Assembly (NCBI RefSeq): GCF_001952855.1
Contig: NZ_LPNO01000021.1
Coordinates: 23,020 to 87,019, forward strand
Direction: 5' to 3'
From: Pseudomonas sp. ATCC PTA-122608
Lineage (GTDB): Bacteria > Pseudomonadota > Gammaproteobacteria > Pseudomonadales > Pseudomonadaceae
DNA: 64,000 nt
The notes beneath the pieces are model-generated. The model saw only the letters and a program-made list of their open reading frames with translations, did not search any database and was not told the origin of the DNA. Made by a program: the position numbers and the translations under genes. This document shows positions 52,634 to 61,132 of the stretch, one piece after another. Every line of letters starts with the position of its first letter. The first letter of the stretch is position 1.

Positions 52634-53490
52634 AGTACATATCCGTTATTTAGGTAACGGCCACTTAGGGTTCCGCTCTTACAGCGGGTCACTTTTGGCA
52701 AACGCCCGGAATGCCGGCCCAGCCAAAAGTAACCAAAAGGTCTTTGCCCCACCACTCGGTGCCTCGCTTAGGCTCGGCATGCCCGCACTCCGGCCCGCTT
52801 CCGCGGGCCGCCGCGACGGGCCATCCATGGCCCGGCGCGGCTAAATCGGCTTCCCTGCCGATTTACCCGCTCCACCGTGCCTGCTTGCGGCCATCGTGGT
52901 TAACGGGGCCCGTAGATCAAGATCACAAGCAGATCAAAAGCAAGAGCACAGCGGCCTACAGGCCGGCTTGAGTGTGGTGAAGCAGAGGCAAGATCCAGAG
53001 CGAAAGCAGGGCTGCTTTTCTGTAGGAGCGAGCTTGCTCGCGAAAAACCTGAGACCGCCGCGTTGAATCAGGATGCCCGGGTCATCGTTAACGACCTTCG
53101 CGAGCAAGCCCGCTCCCACATTTGGACCGTGCCCGCTTTAGCTTTTGATTTGGCTGTTGCTGTTGTTTCACCACACTCAAGCCGGCCTGTAGGCCGCTGT
53201 GCCCTTGATCTGCTTTTGATCTTGATCTTAGGCGCCCCGTTAAACCACGCTGGCCGAACGTAGGCAGTACGGAGCGGGTAAACCGGCAGGACGCCGGTTT
53301 AGCCGCGACGGGGCAGGGACGCCCCGTCGCGGCGGCCCACTTCGTGCTGCCGGAGTGCGGGCACACCGAGCCCAAGCGAGGTGCCGAGTGGTGGGGCAAG
53401 AGCGTTTTGCTTACTTTTGCGCTATTCAAAAGTGAGCCGCTGTAAGAGCGGAACCAATAGCCGCCGTTACCGAAGAAACGGATATGTACC
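52634..53490. repeat. 0.86-kb inverted-repeat element with nested REP pair
   Basis: Both ends carry inverted versions of the same sequence: GTACATATCCGTT near 52634 and AACGGATATGTACC ending at 53490. Further in, CCGCTCTTACAGCGG, CACTCGGTGCCTCGC and CTACAGGCCGGCTTGAGTGT recur in inverse order on the right side. In the centre (53021-53120) is a REP pair. No protein gene is supported in the 0.95 kb between the LysR gene and the large regulator. It looks like a mobile or amplified noncoding element. The left end recurs at 63718. Confidence 0.78.
53021..53120. repeat. Hybrid REP/BIME pair
   Basis: The left arm is TGTAGGAGCGAGCTTGCTCG and the right arm is CGAGCAAGCCCGCTCCCACA. These belong to the two different REP variants seen elsewhere in the window, so this copy appears recombinant. 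It lies in the centre of the long inverted-repeat element. Confidence 0.82.
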
Positions 53491-53566
53491 CGACCCGATC
53501 AGAAATCCTGCCCCATAACATTGCCCCCACCCCAGAACACTCAAGTGCGTACCGAATAACGGCCGC

Positions 53567-56392
53567 CTACCGATGCTGAAACCGGGGCAACGAAGCAATC
53601 CGCATCTTCGGTTCCTGCAACCTGGCCAGGTCACTGGCAATCTGCGCCCGCCAAAAGTGCGCCCCGGCCAACTGCGCATCCACCCACGCCTGGCGCAGCA
53701 ACACCTTGGCCTTGTCCACCGACCCATACTGGGCCTGACGCAAGATCAGCTGTGCCTTGATACGCAACATCTGCGGCACGAACCAATGCTCATGCCGCCC
53801 CAGCGCCAATTGCAAGGTGTCTTCCAACACCTCCAGCGCCAGCTTCTCCAGCCCCAGTCGCGCCAGACCCAAGGCGTATTCACAGCGCAGCAAGCTATAC
53901 AGCTGGCTGTCTCCCTGCCCACTCAAGTGATGCAACGCCTCACCCAACAGCGGCACACCTTCCTCAGGCGAGCCCTGGCGAATCAGCAAAATACTCTCGA
54001 AACACAACCGAAACTGGCGCCAGATATGCAAGTCTTGTTGGGTGGTGCTGCTCTGCAGCAAGCCCAGGTAATAACGCACCTTGGGCAGGTTGGACGCCAA
54101 CAGCGCCAGGGGAATCGCCCCCAGGCACAGGGTGTACCAGAGGGTCGCGGGGTGATCGAGGGTGATGGCTTCATCGACGCAACTGCCGATCAGGCGCAGC
54201 GCCGGGTCAACATCGCCTTCCAGCAACTGCACCTTCGCCTTGAGGCAGCGGGCGGCGATGCGCTGGTCGAAATGCACGTCGATAATGTGCGAGCGCGGCG
54301 CCGACGGTGAACCCAGCGCCTCGTCGATATTCTGCCGGGCGCCGGCCAGGTCGCCCATGTGAAACAACGCCACTGCACGCATGCGTTTACCCAGCAGTTG
54401 CTGGTTGCCGCTGTGGCTCAGGCTGATGTAGCGCTCGGCAAGTTCCAGCGCTTCGGCGTACTGGTTGCAGCCGCAGCGGTCACTCCACAGGCCCCACAGC
54501 GCCCGCAGTTTGTGCTCGGCATCGCCCAGGTCGCGGGCGTCTTCGCGCACTTGGCGCCAGGCTTCGCGCATGGGCCCGCCGGTGCCGTAGGTGAGCATCA
54601 GCACGCTGGCCAAGGCCGTTTGCAATAGCATGCGCTGGCGCAGCGGCAGCGGGGTGGTGTCGGCGCTGGCCAGGCCTTTGTCGACCCAGGTACGGCACTC
54701 GCTGACCAGCGACAGGCGCAGCCACAACGGCACGCCGCCCAGTGTCAGTTCGATGCCGGTGGGCAGGTCGCCCGAGGCTGAAAAGGCCCACTCCAGTGCG
54801 GCGCGGACTGTGTTGATTTCCGGGCCATAGAGGCCAACCCAGGTCTCGGGAGAAAGGCTGTCGAGGGTTTGCCCGGCTTCCTGCAAAACCCCGAGGGCAT
54901 ACCGTGCATGACGCCGGCGGGTGGCGTCGGCTTCGCCGTGTTCGTTGAGTTTTTCCAGGGCGTAGGCGCGGGTGGTTTCCAGCAGGCGGTAGCGCTTGAG
55001 CAACTGCGATTCACCGGCGATCAGCAGCGACTTGTCCATCAGGCTTTCCAGCAAGGGCAGGGCGTTGCGGGCGTCGAGGGTGCTGCTGGCGGTCATGGCT
55101 TTGACTGCATCCAGGGTGAAGGAACCGGTGAACACCGCCAGTTGACGCAGCATGGCCTGCTCGTCGCCGGTGAGCATCGAGTAGGTCCAGTCCAGCGTCG
55201 CGCTCAGTGAACGATGGCGGGCGAGGGCGGTGCGTCGGCCGGTCATTTGCAGGCGGAAACTGCCGTCGAGCAAACCCACCAGGTCCTGGATGCCAAAGGT
55301 ACGCACCCGCGCCGCAGCGATTTCGATGGCCAGGGCATTGCTGTCGAGCTTGCGGCAGATGGCGCTGGCGGCGGCGACGTCGGTGTCCTTGAACACGAAG
55401 CCGGGATCGAGGGCCTTGACCCGTTCGATGAACAACGCGATGCCCGACCACGTCATGGCTTGCTCGGCACTCAAGCTTAAGTCTTCGTCCGGCACCAGCA
55501 GCGGTGCGAGGTCGTGCACCCGCTCGCCTTCGGCCCGCAGCGGTTCGCGGCTGGTGGTCAGCACGCAACACTGGGGCGCGCAGCGCAGCAGCACTTCGAC
55601 GGCGTCGGCGGTGGCTTGCAGCACGTGCTCGCAGTTGTCGAGCACCAGCAGCAACGGGCTGTTGGCGAGCATCGAGGCCACGCTTTGCAAGGGGTCGTCA
55701 CTCACGCTTTGAATGCCCAGCGCGTTGGCGAGCATGCCGGCCACCCATTGGCCGCTGGTGGCGGGGGCCAGGTCGACGAAGCACATGCCCTGGTGAAAGC
55801 GGCCCTGCAGCAGTTGCGCCACGGCCAGGGCGACGGTGGTCTTGCCGATGCCGCCTGGGCCGGTGATGGTCACAAAGCGCTGGCTTAGAAGCTGGTCAGC
55901 GAGGCTGAGGATCAGTTGTTCGCGGCCAATCACCGTGGTGGGCGGCGGTTGCAGGTTCGGTGCCTCCATGGTCGGGGCGGGCAGCAGGGCCTGGGTCATA
56001 GCGCCTTCACTCACCGCCTGCATCGTCACGGGCGCGACAAACCGGTAACCCCGGCCCGGCACGGTGACGATGTAGCTGAAGTTGCCGTCATCCCCCAACG
56101 CCCGGCGCAGCGCAACGATCTGTGCGCGCAGGTTGCATTCCTCCACCACCACCTTGGGCCAGGCGAAGGAGATCAGTTCGGACTTTTCCAGCAACTCGCC
56201 AGCCCGGCTGGCGAGAGCGATCAGCAAGTACAAGGCGCGGCTGCCGAGAGTCACCGGCTCGCCGTTGCGCAGCAATACATGCTGGCGCGCCAACAAGAGA
56301 AAGGGGCCAAAACCGATTGCGCTCTCGGTGTGGTCCGGGGCCTGGGGGACGAGGTCCGTGAAGGACACTGCGTGGTATTTGCTCGAACTCAT
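53567..56392 (-). CDS. STAND-type regulator: winged helix, NTPase and helical repeat region
   Basis: A 941-residue regulator. Residues about 25-115 are an OmpR/CadC-type winged helix (LLIALASRAGELLEKSELIS, VVEECNLRAQIVALRRALGD, YIVTVPGRGYRFVAPV). Residues about 150-420 are an ATPase domain with TITGPGGIGKTTVALAVAQL (Walker A), LLLVLDNCEH (Walker B) and CCVLTTSREPLRAEGERV. The rest is TPR-like helices (AVALFHMGDLAGARQNIDEA). This is the AfsR/MalT-like STAND class, where a ligand triggers ATP-dependent assembly. The ATG at 56392 follows AAGGAC. It is divergent from the bufferin-type genes and may control them. Confidence 0.87.
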   Translation of the reverse strand: MSSSKYHAVSFTDLVPQAPDHTESAIGFGPFLLLARQHVLLRNGEPVTLGSRALYLLIALASRAGELLEKSELISFAWPKVVVEECNLRAQIVALRRALGDDGNFSYIVTVPGRGYRFVAPVTMQAVSEGAMTQALLPAPTMEAPNLQPPPTTVIGREQLILSLADQLLSQRFVTITGPGGIGKTTVALAVAQLLQGRFHQGMCFVDLAPATSGQWVAGMLANALGIQSVSDDPLQSVASMLANSPLLLVLDNCEHVLQATADAVEVLLRCAPQCCVLTTSREPLRAEGERVHDLAPLLVPDEDLSLSAEQAMTWSGIALFIERVKALDPGFVFKDTDVAAASAICRKLDSNALAIEIAAARVRTFGIQDLVGLLDGSFRLQMTGRRTALARHRSLSATLDWTYSMLTGDEQAMLRQLAVFTGSFTLDAVKAMTASSTLDARNALPLLESLMDKSLLIAGESQLLKRYRLLETTRAYALEKLNEHGEADATRRRHARYALGVLQEAGQTLDSLSPETWVGLYGPEINTVRAALEWAFSASGDLPTGIELTLGGVPLWLRLSLVSECRTWVDKGLASADTTPLPLRQRMLLQTALASVLMLTYGTGGPMREAWRQVREDARDLGDAEHKLRALWGLWSDRCGCNQYAEALELAERYISLSHSGNQQLLGKRMRAVALFHMGDLAGARQNIDEALGSPSAPRSHIIDVHFDQRIAARCLKAKVQLLEGDVDPALRLIGSCVDEAITLDHPATLWYTLCLGAIPLALLASNLPKVRYYLGLLQSSTTQQDLHIWRQFRLCFESILLIRQGSPEEGVPLLGEALHHLSGQGDSQLYSLLRCEYALGLARLGLEKLALEVLEDTLQLALGRHEHWFVPQMLRIKAQLILRQAQYGSVDKAKVLLRQAWVDAQLAGAHFWRAQIASDLARLQEPKMRIASLPRFQHR

Positions 56393-56968
56393 CAATTTGT
56401 CCTTTTTTGTAGTCGGGCTTGTTATTGGCGATCAGGCCATTCGCCCTTTTGGGTGCTTACGTGCGGCAGCAGGCTTGGAGAGTTGAAGTCGATCAAAAAG
56501 GTGAGAATTGCCGCCCTCCTTTGGGGCATGGACATTGTTATAGGGCGCGGGGCCGTTGGGGTTCAGGCGATGAGACTGTTTCAATTCAGAAACATTTTAT
56601 TACTAGAAAACCTGATGTAGCAGAATGTATGCCAGTTGGCATGTAACAAAGATGACAACAACCGTATGAAATTTATGGTGATTTTTAAGGTCGTCGGAGG
56701 CGGCGAGAGAGGAGTGTTCGGAAAGGCGAATATTTCTAATTGTGTCGTTCGGGATGCCGAATAAAACGGTGGTGGTTTGGCGCGGTTTTTTTGGCTGTGT
56801 ATCAGACTGTGTATCAGCACCCATCTGATACAGCGGCATGATTAGCAGGAGGGAACGCGACACAGACGGGATACACGCCTGGCTTTAAATCTGTCTACCA
56901 GATGGCGCAAGTGGTCACGCACCGCACAAGCGCCCTGGCCACATTCAGTCAAGCCAGGAGATTCAACC
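56393..56968. other. Spacer between STAND regulator and bufferin-type operon
   Basis: A 576-bp divergent spacer, AT-rich from about 56560 to 56770. Small frames on the minus strand are hydrophobic-poor, lack ribosome sites and are not supported. It contains the TGTATCAG repeats described separately and a CCAGGAG ribosome site for the first bufferin gene. Confidence 0.5.
56795..56833. promoter_or_regulatory. Tandem and inverted TGTATCAG repeats
   Basis: CTGTGTATCAG occurs twice with a 12-bp period (56795-56805 and 56807-56817), and CTGATACAG follows in inverse orientation at 56825-56833. It lies about 135 bp upstream of the first bufferin precursor. The arrangement is typical of a multi-subunit regulator site. 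The binding protein is unknown; the STAND regulator next door is a candidate. Confidence 0.45.
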
Positions 56969-57241
56969 ATGAAGCGCCACTACGCGGCCCTTGCTGCCAC
57001 CCTCGCACTGTCCCTCGGTGCCTTCGCCGCCACCGCCCATGCCGAGGATGCCAAACCTCAGGAAAAATGCTTCGGCGTGTCCCTCGCCGGGGCCAACGAT
57101 TGCGCCGCCGGTGCCGGTACTTCCTGCGCCGGTACCGCCAAGGCGGATTACCAGGGCAACGCCTGGGTGCTGGTGGACAAAGGTACCTGCACCCAGATCA
57201 AAACCCCCAAAGGCTTCGGCAGCCTGACGGAACAACCATGA
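56969..57241 (+). CDS. Bufferin-type precursor peptide, DUF2282 family (BufA1-like)
   Basis: A 90-residue exported peptide. The signal peptide (residues 1-25, ALSLGAFAATAHA) is followed by a short mature part with four Cys: EKCFGVSLAGANDC, TSCAGTAK and KGTCTQIKTP, as in DUF2282 proteins. In bufferins such Cys are modified by a DUF692/MNIO enzyme to bind copper in the periplasm. The required DUF692 and DUF2063 genes are 1.6 kb downstream. Its stop overlaps the DoxX start (ATGA). Modification itself is inferred from the family. Confidence 0.87.
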   Translation: MKRHYAALAATLALSLGAFAATAHAEDAKPQEKCFGVSLAGANDCAAGAGTSCAGTAKADYQGNAWVLVDKGTCTQIKTPKGFGSLTEQP

Positions 57242-57666
57242 TTGCCCTGGCCCCTGCGGTGCTCAAGCGTGTGCTGCCTGAGGCGCTGCTGTTGCTGGTG
57301 GCTCGCGTGGGTATCGCTTCGGTGTTTTTCCTCTCGGGCCGCACCAAGGTGACCGGTTTTCTGCAACTCAAGCCGTCGACCTACACCTTGTTTCGTTCGG
57401 AATACGCCTTGCCGCTGGTGCCGCCTGACTGGGCGGCACACCTGGCGACCTACGCCGAGCATCTGTTCCCGCTGTTGCTGGTGCTGGGCCTGCTGACCCG
57501 CCCGGCGGCCGCCGCGCTGTTGGGCATGACCCTGGTGATCGAGGTGTTCGTGTACCCCGATGCCTGGCCGACCCACCTGACCTGGGCCGGGCTGTTGTTG
57601 CCGCTGCTGGCGTATGGCGGCGGGGCCTGGTCACTGGATCGCGTGTTGTCCGGCCAACGCCGTTAA
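57238..57666 (+). CDS. DoxX-family membrane protein (BufD-like)
   Basis: A 142-residue protein with four membrane helices. The pattern LLLLVARVGIASVFFLSGRT, LVLGLLTRPAAAALLGMTL and WAGLLLPLLAYGGGAWSLDR is that of DoxX proteins, which commonly accompany DUF2282/DUF692/DUF2063 genes. It overlaps the precursor gene by four bases. Its job in the pathway is unknown; a redox or membrane-anchoring role has been suggested for such proteins. Confidence 0.88.
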   Translation: MIALAPAVLKRVLPEALLLLVARVGIASVFFLSGRTKVTGFLQLKPSTYTLFRSEYALPLVPPDWAAHLATYAEHLFPLLLVLGLLTRPAAAALLGMTLVIEVFVYPDAWPTHLTWAGLLLPLLAYGGGAWSLDRVLSGQRR

Positions 57667-57711
57667 CCCTTTCACAACAATGATCAGGCCCCAAGGCCTG
57701 TGGAGAGTCGC

Positions 57712-58479
57712 ATGCGTATTCTTTCTTCCCTGGCGATCGCCATGGCACTCGCTGCACCGTTAGTGGCCTCGGCCGCCGATGCAGCCAAGCCCCAGCCGGG
57801 CACCGGTAAAAGCGTGGTGATCGTGCCCGGTTCCTTCGTCGATGGCTCCGGCTGGCGAGTGGTGCACGACATCCTGATTCACAAGGGCTACAAGGTCACC
57901 GTAGTGCATCAGGGCCATGAAAGCCTCGCCGCCGACGTGGCCGAGGCCCGCGAAGTGCTGGAGCAGCAAGTCGGCCCGGTGGTGCTGGTGGGTCACAGTT
58001 CCGGCGGCGGGGTGATCTCGATTGCCGGTGACCGCGACAAGGTCAAGTCGATGGTCTATGTCTCTGCCCTGCAACCGGAAGTCGGCGAAAACATGAGCCA
58101 ACTGCTGTCTTCGATGCCGGCGCCGAGCAATGACGTCAAGCAGACCCGCGACGGGCACCTGTTCTTTGATCGCACCAAATTCAATGCCGACTTTGCTGCC
58201 GACCTGACCACCAACCGCACCGACTTCATGGCCGCCTCCCAAGTGCCGGCCACCACTGCGCTGTTCGGCGGCACCGTGTGGGCTGCGGCCTGGCACAAGA
58301 AACCGACCTACGCCGTGGTGTCCACCGAAGACCGTGCCCTGAGCCCCGATCTGCAGCGCTGGATGTACAAGCGCGCCGGCTCGAAAGTCACTGAAATCAA
58401 GGCCAGCCACTCGGTGTACATCTCCCAGCCCGAGGCTGTGGCGAAGGTCATCGAAGACGCTGCATCCGTCATCAAATAA
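57712..58479 (+). CDS. Exported alpha/beta hydrolase in the bufferin-type locus
   Basis: A 255-residue hydrolase with a Sec signal peptide (MRILSSLAIAMALAAPLVAS, then AADA). The fold motifs are VVIVPGSFVDGSGWRVVHDI (oxyanion region), the nucleophile elbow GHSSGGGVIS, and the late catalytic His in EIKASHSVYISQPEAV. It resembles periplasmic EstC-like hydrolases. It lies between two bufferin precursors, which is not the usual content of such loci. The ATG at 57712 follows GGAGAG. Substrate unknown. Confidence 0.83.
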   Translation: MRILSSLAIAMALAAPLVASAADAAKPQPGTGKSVVIVPGSFVDGSGWRVVHDILIHKGYKVTVVHQGHESLAADVAEAREVLEQQVGPVVLVGHSSGGGVISIAGDRDKVKSMVYVSALQPEVGENMSQLLSSMPAPSNDVKQTRDGHLFFDRTKFNADFAADLTTNRTDFMAASQVPATTALFGGTVWAAAWHKKPTYAVVSTEDRALSPDLQRWMYKRAGSKVTEIKASHSVYISQPEAVAKVIEDAASVIK

Positions 58480-58503
58480 ACCCCACCCTGAGGAGTAATA
58501 CCC

Positions 58504-58776
58504 ATGAGCACATCCATTAAATCCCGTTTGAGTCTTGCTACTGCTGCCGCCCTGATCGCCATGGCGTCGGCGTCTTTTGCCGCTGCCGCCAGCGCCGCCG
58601 ACCAGCCGGAACAGCCGGGTCGCTGCTACGGCGTGAACAACTGCAAAGGCGAAAGCCTGTGCGCCACGGCCAAGAACGATTGCAAGGGTCTCAACAGCTG
58701 CAAGGGTGAGGGCGTTGTCGTTAAGACTCCGTCCGAGTGCTTGAAGCTGGGTGGTACCACTACCGAGCCGAAGTAA
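58504..58776 (+). CDS. Second bufferin-type precursor peptide (BufA2-like)
   Basis: A 90-residue exported peptide. The signal peptide (residues 1-32, ending AAASA-A) is followed by a mature part with six Cys in a repeated KG pattern: RCYGVNNCKGESLC, NDCKGLNSCKGEG and SECLKLGG. This CxxxNxCKG spacing is like the bufferin-2 group, unlike the DUF2282 peptide upstream. A GAGGAG ribosome site precedes the ATG. A half REP element separates it from the MNIO gene. Confidence 0.85.
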   Translation: MSTSIKSRLSLATAAALIAMASASFAAAASAADQPEQPGRCYGVNNCKGESLCATAKNDCKGLNSCKGEGVVVKTPSECLKLGGTTTEPK

Positions 58777-58781
58777 GACCG

Positions 58782-58853
58782 TTAACGATGACGCGGGGTG
58801 CTTGACGCCTCGCGTTGTTCTTGGGTTTTTCGCGAGCAAGCTCGCTCCTACAG
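58782..58853. repeat. Half REP/BIME element
   Basis: The spacer CCGTTAACGATGACGCGGGG and one right-hand arm CGCGAGCAAGCTCGCTCCTA match the other REP pairs, but the left arm is missing. It lies between the second precursor and the DUF692 gene and could lower expression of the enzyme compared with the peptide. Confidence 0.7.
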
Positions 58854-58874
58854 TTTTTTAACGGAGACCATGTG

Positions 58875-59726
58875 ATGCCGACACCCAATCCGCGTTTTCC
58901 GGGCTACGGCCTGGGGCTGCGCAAGGAGCACTACAGTGAGTTCCTGGAGACCCCGGTGGCGGTAGATTTCGTTGAAGTGATCTCCGAGAATTTCATGGTC
59001 GCGGGCGGCCAGCCCCGGCATATCCTGCGCCAGATTCGTGAGCGGTACCCGGTGGCGCTGCACGGTGTATCGATGTCGATCGGCACGGCTGAGGGGCTGG
59101 ATCTCGATTATCTGAAGCGCCTCAAGTCGCTGGTGGACGAGATCGAACCGCTGTTTGTGTCCGACCACCTGAGCTGGTCCCGCAGTGGAGGCTTCAACTC
59201 CCATGACTTGCTGCCGGTGCCTTATACCGATGAGGCACTGGACCGGGTATGCGCCAATATCGACATGGCCCAGGACGTGTTGGGCCGCGCGATGTTGTTT
59301 GAAAACCCGTCCAGCTACCTGGCCTTTGATGGCGCATCCATGAGCGAGTGGGAATTCATCGCCGCCATGTCCCGGCGCACCGGCTGCGAGCTGTTGCTGG
59401 ACGTCAATAATGTGTTTGTCAGCGCCAGCAACCATGGCTTCGACGCCCTGGCATTTCTCGACGGTATTCCGGCCGAGCGGGTGCGGCAGATTCACCTGGC
59501 CGGCCACAGTCAGGGCCGCGATTTGCTGATCGACAGCCATGACAGCCCGGTGTGTGACGGGGTCTGGGATTTGTATGCCAGGGCTGTTGCGTTGCTCGGC
59601 CCGGTCGCCACGATGATCGAGCGCGATGACGAGATTCCGCCCTTGGCAGAGCTGCTGGAGGAGCTGTCCATTGCCCGCATGCTGGGTGCTTCCGAGGCCT
59701 ACAAGCGTGCGCAGGTGCGCTCATGA
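58875..59726 (+). CDS. DUF692 MNIO-type peptide-modifying enzyme (BufB-like)
   Basis: A 283-residue TIM-barrel protein of the multinuclear non-heme iron oxidative (MNIO) family that includes MbnB. Conserved strings: GLRKEHYSEFLE, VDFVEVISENFM, LHGVSMSIG, FVSDHLSWSRSGG, LFENPSSYLAF, CELLLDVNNVFVSASNHGFD and IHLAGHSQG. The His, Asp, Glu and Asn ligands for the iron cluster lie in these motifs. It should oxidise precursor cysteines. The ATG at 58875 after GGAG is used. It overlaps the DUF2063 gene by four bases, as is standard. Confidence 0.93.
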   Translation: MPTPNPRFPGYGLGLRKEHYSEFLETPVAVDFVEVISENFMVAGGQPRHILRQIRERYPVALHGVSMSIGTAEGLDLDYLKRLKSLVDEIEPLFVSDHLSWSRSGGFNSHDLLPVPYTDEALDRVCANIDMAQDVLGRAMLFENPSSYLAFDGASMSEWEFIAAMSRRTGCELLLDVNNVFVSASNHGFDALAFLDGIPAERVRQIHLAGHSQGRDLLIDSHDSPVCDGVWDLYARAVALLGPVATMIERDDEIPPLAELLEELSIARMLGASEAYKRAQVRS

Positions 59727-60499
59727 ATCTCGCGCAATGGCAGCAGGCGTTTCACACCTGGCTGGTGAGTGCCTCGCAGGAGTCGGCCCAGTTGCTGGGT
59801 AACAAGGCCGCAGGCCTGGCGGTTTACCAGAATAACTACCGCGCGCAGTTGGTGGGTTGCCTGGAGCAGGCGTTTCCCAACCTGCGGCGCTGGCTGGGGG
59901 ATGAGGCGTTTCTGGCCGCGTGCATCAGCCATATCGACCGGTATCCGCCCCATGCCTGGACCCTGGACGTCTATCCCGAGGGCTTTCACCTGACCCTGGG
60001 TGAACGGTTCCCCAACAATCCCGACGTGCATGAACTGGCCTGGATCGAGTCGTCGCTCAACGAGGCATTTGTCGCCGCCGATGCCAGCCCGTTGCCCATG
60101 GATGTGCTGGCGGCGGTGGATTGGGACACGGCACGCCTGCAACTCACGCCGTCGCTGCGTTGCCACGGGCTGACCACTAATGCCGAGGCGATCTGGTCGG
60201 CGTTATGGCAGCAAACCCCGGCGCCCGAGGCGGTGATGCTGGCCGAGGCCGGTGGGTTGCTGGTGTGGCGTCGGCAGTTCACCTCGCGCTTGCGGCAAGT
60301 CGAGGCCCTGGAATTCCAGGCGTTGGTGCATCTGCAAGGCGACGGCAGTTTTGCCGGGCTGTGCGAGTTTCTGGTGGAGCGCCTGGGGGAAGAGGAGGGC
60401 GTGGCGCAAGCCGGTGAGTGGCTGGCCGGCTGGATCGGCAGTGAGTTGATCGTGGGGGTCGTTGACGACCTTCCTGTGGCGTATTTTTCGGAGCTATAA
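59723..60499 (+). CDS. DUF2063 partner protein (BufC-like)
   Basis: A 258-residue protein. The N-terminal DUF2063 domain (LAQWQQAFHTWLVSASQES, GLAVYQNNYRAQLVGCLEQA, FPNLRRWLGDEAFLAAC, DRYPPHAWTLDVYPEGF) is the RiPP precursor-recognition partner of DUF692 enzymes. The C-terminal 100 residues (VWRRQFTSRLRQVEALEFQA, FLVERLGEEEGVAQAGEWLA) form the accompanying winged-helix-like part. Start overlaps the BufB stop (ATGA). It is expected to form a complex with BufB and both precursors. Confidence 0.92.
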   Translation: MNLAQWQQAFHTWLVSASQESAQLLGNKAAGLAVYQNNYRAQLVGCLEQAFPNLRRWLGDEAFLAACISHIDRYPPHAWTLDVYPEGFHLTLGERFPNNPDVHELAWIESSLNEAFVAADASPLPMDVLAAVDWDTARLQLTPSLRCHGLTTNAEAIWSALWQQTPAPEAVMLAEAGGLLVWRRQFTSRLRQVEALEFQALVHLQGDGSFAGLCEFLVERLGEEEGVAQAGEWLAGWIGSELIVGVVDDLPVAYFSEL

Positions 60500-60503
60500 A
60501 CCC

Positions 60504-61040
60504 ATGTCTTTTTTCAATCGTCGTCGCTTTCTGATTTCCAGCGCCATTGCCTCGGTCGCGCTGTCATTGCCGGTATTGGCGGCGCCTGCGCGTTGGACGA
60601 TTCGCCAGGTCAGCACCGACCTGCTGGATATCGGCTACTACGAAGCCGGCCCGGAAGACGGCCGGCCGGTCATTTTGCTGCATGGGGCTGATGGCGACTT
60701 GAAGCGTTTTGCCGAGGTCGCGCCGCATCTGGTGACCCAGGGCTTTCGGGTGGTCATTCCGTACCTGCGGGGCCATGGCAGCACCACGCAACTGGACAAG
60801 GCTGCACCCGCCGTCACTCAGGAAGTCGTTCTCGGCCAGGACGTGCTGGACCTGATGAACGCCTTGCACATCCCTGAAGCGGTGCTGGGTGGGTTCGATC
60901 TCGGCGGCCGTGCCGTCACGGCAGCGGCCACCTTGCGGCCGAGCCGCTGTGTGGCGCTGGTCACCGTCAACAGCGCGCCGCAGCCCGCCCTGGCCGAGGT
61001 GCTGGTGCAGATGGCCCGAATGGGCAACTGGCGCACCTGA
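60504..61040 (+). CDS. Exported alpha/beta hydrolase, C-terminally shortened
   Basis: A 178-residue protein. The leader SFFNRRRFLISSAIASVALS has a twin-arginine-like RR motif. The fold starts normally (RPVILLHGADGDLKRFAEVA, FRVVIPYLRGHGSTTQLDKA) and the nucleophile elbow reads GGFDLGG, with Asp in place of the common Ser. It then stops at MGNWRT, before the acid and His parts of the domain (usual length near 280). It is either a truncated remnant or a minimal form. GGAG precedes the ATG. It follows the BufC gene by four bases. Confidence 0.7.
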   Translation: MSFFNRRRFLISSAIASVALSLPVLAAPARWTIRQVSTDLLDIGYYEAGPEDGRPVILLHGADGDLKRFAEVAPHLVTQGFRVVIPYLRGHGSTTQLDKAAPAVTQEVVLGQDVLDLMNALHIPEAVLGGFDLGGRAVTAAATLRPSRCVALVTVNSAPQPALAEVLVQMARMGNWRT

Positions 61041-61132
61041 ACATGAATATTTGGACAGCCACGCATTTGCCCGCTGAAAAAAAAGGCCGCTGCCCGTAAT
61101 CTACAGGCCTTTGCCACGTGTGCGGATTGTCC

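Noticed and set aside
52700..53430. Short open frames inside the 0.86-kb repeat element
   Set aside because: They are R/P/S-rich, lack ribosome sites and change between the two element copies. No protein is supported.
56581..56863. Two small minus-strand frames upstream of the bufferin operon
   Set aside because: Overlapping frames in AT-rich spacer DNA, without recognisable features or a ribosome site, and crossing the TGTATCAG repeats.
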